NCBI GenBank assembly: GCA_005884985.1
Contig: VAYK01000109.1
Coordinates: forward strand, 9,986 to 17,384
Direction of reading: 5' to 3'
Origin: Actinomycetota bacterium
GTDB lineage: Bacteria > Actinomycetota > Thermoleophilia > Solirubrobacterales > 70-9
DNA: 7,399 bases
Positions 1-5,355 of the stretch are shown one piece after another. The notes beneath the pieces are model-generated. The model saw only the letters and a list, made by a program, of their open reading frames with translations. It was not told the DNA's origin and did not search any database. Position 1 is the first letter of the stretch. Every line of letters begins with the position of its first letter. Position numbers and translations under genes: made by a program.

Positions 1-440
1 CGCGGGTACTTGTAGGCGCCGAAGACGAAGGTCCGCGCCATGTGGAGCCAGATCAGGATGATCATCAAGCTGGCGCCCCACTTGTGCATGCCGCGCACGA
101 ACTCGCCGAGAAAGACGTCGTTGGTGAGGTGGGTGATCGAGCCGTAGGCCTGGGTCGCGGACGGCGTGTAGTACATCGCCAGGAACACGCCGGTCACCGC
201 CTGCACGGTAAACGCGAATAGCGTCGCCGAGCCAAGCGTGTAGAACCAGTTGGTGCCCTTCGGCACCTTCCGGTAGAGCATCCCGGTGAGGAAGCTGGCG
301 CCGCCGGTGCGCTCGTCGATCCAACCGACCAGGTCGGCGGGCGTCTCCTTGAGACGCTCCACCGGGCCGGCGCCGTCGCCGTCGCCGGGCTTCGGCGGCT
401 TCTTGAGCGGGCCGGGGATGAGCAGGTCGGGGAGCTTCAT
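1..440 (-). CDS. qcrB: Cytochrome b subunit of a menaquinol/quinol:cytochrome c reductase (N-terminal 146 residues, cut by window edge)
   Basis: This is the membrane, diheme subunit of the cytochrome bc complex, which oxidises quinol and passes electrons to the Rieske protein and across the membrane. The visible part has a charged, Pro/Lys/Gly-rich N-terminal tail (residues 1-35) and an amphipathic stretch (VGWIDERTGG). The first membrane helix spans about residues 67-90, and the second about 118-141 (MHKWGASLMIILIWLHMARTF). In the second helix, His119 and His133 are 14 residues apart, the spacing of the helix-B heme ligands of the cytochrome b/b6 family. The partner histidines of helix D lie outside the window. 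The ATG at 440 is chosen because GAGG sits 5 bases upstream and the Rieske stop is only 10 bases away. Whether the full protein is b6-sized or full-length cytochrome b cannot be seen. Confidence 0.93.
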   Translation of the reverse strand, partial: MKLPDLLIPGPLKKPPKPGDGDGAGPVERLKETPADLVGWIDERTGGASFLTGMLYRKVPKGTNWFYTLGSATLFAFTVQAVTGVFLAMYYTPSATQAYGSITHLTNDVFLGEFVRGMHKWGASLMIILIWLHMARTFVFGAYKYP

Positions 441-450
441 CTGGGCCTCG

Positions 451-1197
451 CTAAGGCGGGGGGAAGGTGTCGGGCCGTGGCGGATAGAGGATGTTCCAGA
501 TCCCGCCCGTGTACTCGCCCGGGTCGCGGGCGCGGACCGGCTGGAGCTGCGAGGTGACGCTGTAGCGAGGGCCGACCTGCACTTGACCGTCGCGGACGCG
601 CGTCTGGAAGTGGTCGAGGGGACGCACCGGCGGGCCGCCGATCACCTTGCCCTCGAAGTCATAGACCCCGCCGTGGCAGGGGCAGATGAAGTTGCCCGCG
701 GCGGACACGAAGTGCACCGGGCAGCCGAGGTGCGCGCAACGGGTCGAGAGCGCGACGTATGGCTCGTACGGCTGGGTCTCGTTGAAGGGCGACCCGGGGA
801 TCGCCTTGCGGACATAGGCGGTGGTCTTGCCGGGCTCGCCGATCCCCTCGACGAGGGTGAATACGACCGGTGTGTAGGTCTTCTCCGTGAACCGGCTGAC
901 GGGCCCCACGCTTTCCCAGCGCTCCTCCGGCCGGTGGAAGATCGGCGCCACCGCGAACCCAACCGCGGGGAGGACGATCACCGCGCCCGCGATCCCACCG
1001 ACCGCCTGGCCGGCAACCGTGAGCGCCTTCCGGCGGGACATCGACTCGCCCTCGAAGTAGCCGGGCGGATCCGGCTTCGCCAAACCGCCGTCGCCAGCGG
1101 AACCGTTGCTCTTGTCGGCAGCTTCGGCCACGTTCAGGCTTGACTGAGTGTTCGCGCTCGGCCCAGAATCAGCCTCCTTTTCGAGCCTCGCGCTCAC
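451..1197 (-). CDS. qcrA: Rieske [2Fe-2S] iron-sulfur subunit of the cytochrome bc complex
   Basis: A 248-residue Rieske protein that takes one electron from quinol and delivers it to cytochrome c. Box I is C154-A-H156-L-G-C159 and box II is C172-P-C174-H175-G-G. Cys154/His156 and Cys172/His175 are the expected cluster ligands, and Cys159/Cys174 the expected disulfide pair. A twin-arginine motif (SRRKALT, residues 54-60) precedes one hydrophobic segment (about 61-86), so the protein is probably exported by Tat and kept as a signal anchor. A Pro-rich tail of about 40 residues follows the cluster fold. The single anchor differs from the larger, three-helix mycobacterial QcrA. The GTG start at 1197 has AGGA 5 bases upstream, overlapping the previous stop codon (TAGGAC), which suggests coupled translation. 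The ATG at 1041 (MSRRK), with GAGGG 7 bases upstream, is a credible alternative that would remove 52 low-complexity residues. Confidence 0.95.
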   Translation of the reverse strand: MSARLEKEADSGPSANTQSSLNVAEAADKSNGSAGDGGLAKPDPPGYFEGESMSRRKALTVAGQAVGGIAGAVIVLPAVGFAVAPIFHRPEERWESVGPVSRFTEKTYTPVVFTLVEGIGEPGKTTAYVRKAIPGSPFNETQPYEPYVALSTRCAHLGCPVHFVSAAGNFICPCHGGVYDFEGKVIGGPPVRPLDHFQTRVRDGQVQVGPRYSVTSQLQPVRARDPGEYTGGIWNILYPPRPDTFPPP

Positions 1198-1204
1198 GCG
1201 AGTC

Positions 1205-1801
1205 CTAGTGGGGCTCGAAGCCTATCGCCTCGGCAGTCCGGTCCAACGCATCGCCAAGGCCCGCCTGCTCGGCCGCCCCAACAGCCGCCTGCCAGAGCGC
1301 AGCCGGAGCGTCGGGACGGCCATCGCGAAGCGCCGACTTTCCTTCCTCGTGCTCGGGTGTGGCGCCCGTGGCGACCGCCATCGATGAGGCCAGCCAGAGG
1401 GCATTCGCGCCCTGTTCACCACCCCCCGCGTCGTGAAGCTGCGCCGAGAGCGAGATCAGGTCGGACAGCTCGCGGATCGCCTCGAGGTCACCGAGCGCGG
1501 CCAGCCGCTCGAGGCCGAGGGCGTAGAGGTAATCGCCGGCGAGCAGGGCCAGATCGGGGTCGGCGCCGACCACCACGCGCGGCTCCCCGTAGTGCAGCAG
1601 GTAACCCTCGCGAACCGACTCGATCACGAGCGAGTACTCGCCCCGCGCCTCCGCCGCTCGCGGGCCGGCCGCGGCCAGCAGACCAAGCGCCGGCTCGGCC
1701 CCCCCGGGATCGGTGGCGTGCGGCGAGATCACCGACTGCTCGGCCTCCAGCTGCTCGGCCAGCGCGTGGAGGACCCTCTCCGGGACGGGGATCTCGGCCA
1801 T
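1205..1801 (-). CDS. Unrecognised 198-residue helical protein at the head of the cytochrome bc operon
   Basis: I cannot assign a function. The protein is Ala/Leu/Glu-rich and almost certainly all-helical, with no signal peptide, membrane helix or cysteine pair. The stretch LLAGDYLYALGLERLAALGD (about residues 86-105), followed by an acidic helix, is reminiscent of the mid-region of polyprenyl synthetases, where an AGDYL-type motif occurs. The Asp-rich DDxxD catalytic motifs are absent, so at most this would be a non-catalytic relative; that is a weak inference. Position is the stronger clue: it is on the same strand as the Rieske and cytochrome b genes, 7 bases upstream of the former. This suggests co-expression and perhaps a role in assembly of, or quinone supply to, the bc complex. 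The ATG at 1801 lacks a clear Shine-Dalgarno sequence. Coding is supported by operon spacing and by GC-rich third positions. Confidence 0.82.
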   Translation of the reverse strand: MAEIPVPERVLHALAEQLEAEQSVISPHATDPGGAEPALGLLAAAGPRAAEARGEYSLVIESVREGYLLHYGEPRVVVGADPDLALLAGDYLYALGLERLAALGDLEAIRELSDLISLSAQLHDAGGGEQGANALWLASSMAVATGATPEHEEGKSALRDGRPDAPAALWQAAVGAAEQAGLGDALDRTAEAIGFEPH

Positions 1802-1812
1802 CGCTCGGCGAG

Positions 1813-1839
1813 GTTATCCGCCCCGCGCCGCCGCGTTCC
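1813..1839 (-). promoter_or_regulatory. Possible promoter for the cytochrome bc operon
   Basis: On the minus strand, GGAAC (1839-1835) and GATAAC (1818-1813) are separated by 16 bases in the short gap after the TetR gene. GGAAC-type -35 boxes are used by many ECF sigma factors, while GATAAC resembles a -10 box. Transcription would begin only a few bases before the ATG at 1801, which fits the lack of a Shine-Dalgarno sequence there (near-leaderless start). Such short matches occur by chance, so the call is weak. Read-through from the TetR gene is the alternative. Confidence 0.2.
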
Positions 1840-1850
1840 GGACGGTGCGG

Positions 1851-2489
1851 TCAGGAATCGCCGGAAGTGCGCGGGAGCGCGGAGTTGGCCGGGGCGCTCA
1901 GGCCGCCGATGATGATCTCCAGATACCGCTCCCAGCTCATCTCGTGGTCGAAGGCGCCACGCCCCGTCGCCCGCCCCAGGCCGCACATCAGCATGGCGAT
2001 GTCCTGGGCGCCGATGTCGGGGCGCAGCTCGCCCGTTGCCTGAGCTCGCTCGACCAGCGCCGCCGTGGCCTCCATCAACTCGTCCTTCTCGCGCTGGGCG
2101 CCCTGGAAGGCCTGCCGCTCCGCCATCGCCTCAGAGAGCAGGCGATCATTCGCGCCCAGCTCCGCCGAGCGGCGGAGGAAGCCGCAAAAGCCCTGCCAGC
2201 CATCGGGGGCCTGGAGCGCCTCGCGTGCCCACTCGGCGAGCCGGGTGAAGCGGTCTGCCGCCAGCGCCTCGAGCAGCGCCTCCTTGGTGGGGAAGTGACG
2301 GTAGACCGTGCCGACGCCGACATCCGCCGCGCGGGCGATCTCATCGATCTGTGCGTCGAGGCCCTTGGCGGCGAACTGCGCCCGGGCGACGGCCAGCACC
2401 CGCTCGCGGTTGCGCCGCGCGTCGGCGCGTTGGGTTCGGTCGGCGTCCGCCTTGGGGGGGGATTGGGTCTTGGAGGGGGAAGCGGCCAT
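1851..2489 (-). CDS. TetR-family transcriptional repressor, probably of the adjacent exporter
   Basis: A 212-residue TetR/AcrR-type regulator. After a polar, Pro/Lys-rich leader (residues 1-25) comes the DNA-binding domain. It has helix 1 with RERVLAVARAQFAAKGLDA, then the helix-turn-helix IDEIARAADVGVGTVYRHFPTKEALL (about 48-73), with the family's characteristic TVYRHF-x-K-E-ALL recognition-helix ending. The C-terminal part (about 80-200) is an all-helical ligand-binding and dimerisation domain whose ligand cannot be told from sequence. It is divergent from the MFS exporter at 2568, the classic layout of a repressor controlling an efflux pump and itself. The ATG at 2489 is preceded by AGAGGA at 5 bases. 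The open frame continues far upstream but would run antisense through the exporter, so the longer start is rejected. A run of eight C residues lies in codons 10-12 of the leader. Confidence 0.93.
   Translation of the reverse strand: MAASPSKTQSPPKADADRTQRADARRNRERVLAVARAQFAAKGLDAQIDEIARAADVGVGTVYRHFPTKEALLEALAADRFTRLAEWAREALQAPDGWQGFCGFLRRSAELGANDRLLSEAMAERQAFQGAQREKDELMEATAALVERAQATGELRPDIGAQDIAMLMCGLGRATGRGAFDHEMSWERYLEIIIGGLSAPANSALPRTSGDS
2454..2461 (-). repeat. C8 homopolymer (G8 on the plus strand) in the start of the TetR coding region
   Basis: Eight consecutive G on the plus strand read as TCC CCC CCC on the coding strand, encoding Ser10-Pro11-Pro12 of the repressor. It is the longest mononucleotide run noticed in the window and lies ahead of the DNA-binding domain. 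Slippage by one base would destroy the repressor. It may equally be chance in GC-rich DNA. Confidence 0.9.
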
Positions 2490-2537
2490 CGGGTTCCTCT
2501 CTGGCGAGCCCCGGCTGTGTGATGAGGAGCACGCAAC

Positions 2538-2553
2538 CGGAACCCAAGTTCCG
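2538..2553. promoter_or_regulatory. Candidate TetR operator: perfect inverted repeat CGGAAC-CCAA-GTTCCG
   Basis: A 6-base perfect inverted repeat with a 4-base spacer lies in the 78-base region between the divergent repressor and exporter genes. It ends one base before a TATAAG box and 14 bases before the exporter start codon. TetR-family dimers bind short palindromes placed over or beside the promoter they control, so both symmetry and position fit. A partial copy, GGGTTCC (reverse complement GGAACCC, as at 2539-2545), lies at 2491-2497 next to the repressor start. Binding by this regulator is inferred from context only. Confidence 0.6.
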
Positions 2554-2561
2554 TATAAGGA
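2554..2561 (+). promoter_or_regulatory. TATAAGGA: overlapping ribosome binding site and possible -10 box of the exporter
   Basis: AAGGA at 2557-2561 lies 6 bases before the ATG at 2568 and is a good Shine-Dalgarno match. TATAAG at 2554-2559 also resembles a -10 box, but no convincing TTGACA-like -35 is seen 17 bases upstream. If it were the -10, the transcript would start almost at the ATG and lack the ribosome site. The ribosome-site reading is therefore the firmer one, and the promoter may lie further upstream. Confidence 0.5.
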
Positions 2562-2567
2562 CGGCAG

Positions 2568-4052
2568 ATGATGACCACAGCCCAGGAGTTCGAGCGCCGA
2601 CGTTGGATCGCCCTTGCGCTGCTCTGCTTCGCGCAGTTCATCGTGGTTCTCGACGCGTCGATTGTCAACGTCGCCCTCCCTTCGATTGGTAAGGGGCTCG
2701 ACTTCTCGCAGGCGAACCTCGCCTGGGTCGTGAACGCGTACGTGCTCACCTTCGGCGGCTTCCTGCTGCTCGGCGGGCGAATGGCCGACGTGCTGGGACG
2801 CCGACGCGTCTTCATCGCCGGACTCCTGCTCGTTGCCGCGGCCTCGCTCGCTGCCGGCTTCGCCGCGACCGAGGGTCAGCTGATCGCCGCTCGCGCCGCC
2901 CAAGGCCTCGGCGCGGCGATCATCTCACCCTCGGCACTGTCGATCGTCACCACCACCTTCCGCGATGGCGCCGAGCGCAACAAGGCGCTGGGCGCCTGGG
3001 GGGCGGTCGCCGGAGCGGGGGGTGCCGCCGGCGTGCTCCTGGGAGGGATCCTCACCGACGGCCTCGGCTGGGAGTGGGTGCTGTGGGTGAACGTGCCGGT
3101 CGCACTTGTGGTCGCCGCGCTCTCCCCGCGCCTGATCGTCGAGAGCCGCTCCGAGTCGGCGACGCGCCACTTCGACGCCGCCGGCGCGGTGACCGTCACC
3201 GCCGGCCTTTCGGTTCTGGTGTACGCGATCGTCGACGCGACCAACGCTGGCTGGGGCTCGCTGCAGACGCTCGGTTTGATCGGCCTGTCCGCGGCGCTGA
3301 TCGCGGCCTTCATCGCGATCGAGCGACGCTCGCAAGCGCCGCTGATGCCATTCCGGATCTTCCGCCTCCGGACGCTGACGGGCGCCAACATCGTCGGGCT
3401 CCTCGTCGGCGCGTCGCTGTTCTCGATGTTCTTCTTCATCACGCTCTACATGCAACAGGTGCTCGGTTACAGCGCGATCCACGCCGGCCTCTCATACGTG
3501 CCCCTCGCCCTGGGGATCATTGTCTCCGCCGGGGTCGCGTCCCAGCTCGTGACCAAGATCGGCTTCAAGCCTGTACTCGCGATCGGGATGCTGATGATCG
3601 CCACCGCGCTGGCGTGGTTCTCGCAGGTCTCGGTCAGCGGTGGCTTCCTAACCGACATCCTCGGCCCGTCGCTGCTCGCCGCTGCTGGCCTGGGGTTCGC
3701 GTTCGTGACGACGACCATCGCCGCGGTCTCAGGGGTCCGCGAGCAGGAGTCCGGCCTCGCGAGTGGGCTGATCAACACCTCGCAACAGATCGGCGGCGCA
3801 TTGGGACTGGCTGTGCTGGCGACGATCGCCAACTCGCGCACGGACCACCTGATGGCGACGGCGCACGGCAGCTCGGCAGCACTGCCGAACGCGCTGACCG
3901 AGGGCTTCCAATCGGCGTTCCTCGGCGGGGCGGTGATCGCCGTACTCGGCTTGGTGCTGACGCTGGGGCTGATCCGCAGCCGCGACAGCCGCGCGCACGT
4001 CGAGCTCGGATCCGCGCCGGGGTCCGAGAGGCTCGCCAACGAGGCCGCGTAG
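2568..4052 (+). CDS. DHA2-family (14-helix) MFS efflux transporter, EmrB/QacA type
   Basis: A 494-residue proton-driven antiporter of the inner membrane. The first helix carries the DHA-family signature LDASIVNVALPSI (residues 28-40). Motif A, GGRMADVLGRRR (69-80), lies in the loop between helices 2 and 3. The AARAAQGLGAAIISPSAL segment (about 107-124) is the motif-B region. The antiporter motif-C region, GAVAGAGGAAGVLLGG (145-160), is Gly/Ala-rich without the usual Gly-Pro, and is followed by the typical WVLWVNVP. Length and number of hydrophobic segments fit the 14-helix group, not the 12-helix group. The ATG at 2568 has AAGGA 6 bases upstream; a second ATG follows at 2571. The divergent TetR gene points to substrate-inducible export of a toxic compound, antibiotic or metabolite, but the substrate cannot be read from sequence. 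It ends 4 bases from the convergent hemL stop. Confidence 0.96.
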   Translation: MMTTAQEFERRRWIALALLCFAQFIVVLDASIVNVALPSIGKGLDFSQANLAWVVNAYVLTFGGFLLLGGRMADVLGRRRVFIAGLLLVAAASLAAGFAATEGQLIAARAAQGLGAAIISPSALSIVTTTFRDGAERNKALGAWGAVAGAGGAAGVLLGGILTDGLGWEWVLWVNVPVALVVAALSPRLIVESRSESATRHFDAAGAVTVTAGLSVLVYAIVDATNAGWGSLQTLGLIGLSAALIAAFIAIERRSQAPLMPFRIFRLRTLTGANIVGLLVGASLFSMFFFITLYMQQVLGYSAIHAGLSYVPLALGIIVSAGVASQLVTKIGFKPVLAIGMLMIATALAWFSQVSVSGGFLTDILGPSLLAAAGLGFAFVTTTIAAVSGVREQESGLASGLINTSQQIGGALGLAVLATIANSRTDHLMATAHGSSAALPNALTEGFQSAFLGGAVIAVLGLVLTLGLIRSRDSRAHVELGSAPGSERLANEAA

Positions 4053-4056
4053 GCGG

Positions 4057-5355
4057 CTAGCCCAACGCTGTGGTAAATGCCTCCGAGGCCGCCTCCGCGG
4101 TGCGGTCGATGGCGGCCTCGTCGTGTGCGAGGGAGACGAACCAGGCCTCGAACTGGGACGGGGGCGGGTAGATGCCGCGCTCGAGCAGGGCGCGGCAGAA
4201 GCGACCGTAGGCATCCAGGTCGCACGCCGACGCGCCGGCGAAGTCGCGGATCGGCTCCGGGCTGAAGAATGGCGTCACCAGGCCGGGCGCCGAGGCCACC
4301 TGTACCGGGCGGCCGCCGGCCGCTTCGCGGAGGCCGGCTGCGAGGCGATCGGTGAGAGCGCCGAGCCGTCCGTAGGCAGCGGCGTCGAGGCGCTCCAGGG
4401 TGGCGAGGCCCGCGGCGACTGCAAGGGGATTGCCGGACAGCGTCCCTGCCTGGTAGACGTCGCCGGCCGGCGCCACCTGCTCCATCAGCTCCCGGCGCCC
4501 ACCGTAGGCGGCGGCGGGAAGGCCGCCGCCCACCACCTTGCCCAGGATCGTCAGGTCGGCCCCGACCTCGTAGAGCTCCTGGGCGCCGCCGCGCGCAACC
4601 CGGAAGCCGGTGATTACCTCGTCGAAGATCAGCAGCGCGCCGCTTTGCTCGGCCTGCTCGCGCAGGAGCTCCAGGAAGCCGTCGGCCGGCACGACCACTC
4701 CCATGTTGGCGGCGATCGGTTCGCAGATGATCGCCGCCACCTCGTGCGAGGACAGCGCCGCCGAGACCGACTCGCGGTCGTTCCAGGGCACGACCACGGT
4801 GTCGGCCGCCTGCCCCGCGGTCACGCCCGGGCTTGCGGGTATCCCCTGCGTCGCCAGACCCGAGCCGGCCTGGGCGAGCAGCCCGTCGACATGGCCGTGG
4901 TAGGCGCCGGCGAACTTGACGACCTTGTCGCGGCCAGTTGCCGCCCGCGCCAGGCGAACGGCGCTCATCGACGCCTCGGTACCCGAGTTGACCATCCGCA
5001 CCATCTCCACGGATTCGAACCGCTCGCACACCTCGGCCGCCAGCTCGACCTCGCCTTCGGTTGGAGCGCCGTAACTGGTGCCGCGCTCGGCGGCTGCGCA
5101 TACCGCCTCGACCACCTTCGGGTGCGCGTGGCCCAGGATCAGCGGGCCCCAGGAGCAGACCCAGTCGACGTACCGATGACCGTCGGCGTCGATCAGCTCG
5201 AAGCCCTCGCCACGCTCCACGAAGACCGGATGGTCTCGCCCGATGGCGCGCATCGCTCGCACCGGCGAGTTGACTCCGCCGGGAAGCAGGCCGGCGGCGC
5301 GGGCGTAGAGGACCTCGGAGGTGCGCGTGTCGAGGCCCGAGGCGGCCTCAGTCAT
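4057..5355 (-). CDS. hemL: Glutamate-1-semialdehyde 2,1-aminomutase
   Basis: A PLP enzyme of the cytosol that converts glutamate-1-semialdehyde to 5-aminolevulinate, the last step of the C5 route to tetrapyrroles. The 432-residue length is typical. Visible family motifs are PGGVNSPVR (25-33), NSGTEA (123-128, cofactor phosphate region), AYHGH (151-155), IFDEVITGFR (243-252, with Asp245 expected to contact the PLP ring nitrogen) and ILGKVVGGGLPAAAYGG (270-286). Lys273 is the Schiff-base lysine. The ATG at 5355 overlaps the upstream stop in ATGA, and the motif spacing fits this start. The open frame extends to 5649, but that part is antisense-type read-through inside the neighbouring gene. No strong Shine-Dalgarno sequence is seen, so translation is probably coupled to the gene before it. 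It is the last visible gene of the hemB operon. Confidence 0.97.
   Translation of the reverse strand: MTEAASGLDTRTSEVLYARAAGLLPGGVNSPVRAMRAIGRDHPVFVERGEGFELIDADGHRYVDWVCSWGPLILGHAHPKVVEAVCAAAERGTSYGAPTEGEVELAAEVCERFESVEMVRMVNSGTEASMSAVRLARAATGRDKVVKFAGAYHGHVDGLLAQAGSGLATQGIPASPGVTAGQAADTVVVPWNDRESVSAALSSHEVAAIICEPIAANMGVVVPADGFLELLREQAEQSGALLIFDEVITGFRVARGGAQELYEVGADLTILGKVVGGGLPAAAYGGRRELMEQVAPAGDVYQAGTLSGNPLAVAAGLATLERLDAAAYGRLGALTDRLAAGLREAAGGRPVQVASAPGLVTPFFSPEPIRDFAGASACDLDAYGRFCRALLERGIYPPPSQFEAWFVSLAHDEAAIDRTAEAASEAFTTALG
4085..4119 (+). terminator. GC-rich hairpin just past the exporter stop (weak terminator candidate)
   Basis: GAGGCCGCC (4085-4093) and GGCGGCCTC (4111-4119) form a perfect 9-base stem with a 17-base loop, beginning 33 bases after the exporter stop. 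There is no T-tract, so it could act only as a U-less terminator. It lies inside the hemL coding region, where both arms encode part of Glu-Ala-Ala-type repeats, so it may simply reflect protein sequence. Confidence 0.2.

Noticed and set aside
286..1143. Plus-strand open frame (285 codons) opposite the Rieske and cytochrome b genes
   Set aside because: Antisense shadow; the opposite strand carries both Rieske cluster motifs and cytochrome b helices.
1168..1182. AAGGAGG inside the start of the Rieske gene
   Set aside because: A strong Shine-Dalgarno look-alike, but no in-frame ATG or GTG follows at a useful distance.
1205..1801. TorD-like chaperone identity for the unassigned protein
   Set aside because: Considered because it is a helical protein beside a redox complex, but the TorD-type conserved Glu-x-x-x-His/Asp-His region is not visible.
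2490..2903. Upstream extension of the TetR frame to an ATG at 2903
   Set aside because: It would run antisense into the exporter coding region; the ATG at 2489 has a good ribosome site and gives the normal TetR length.
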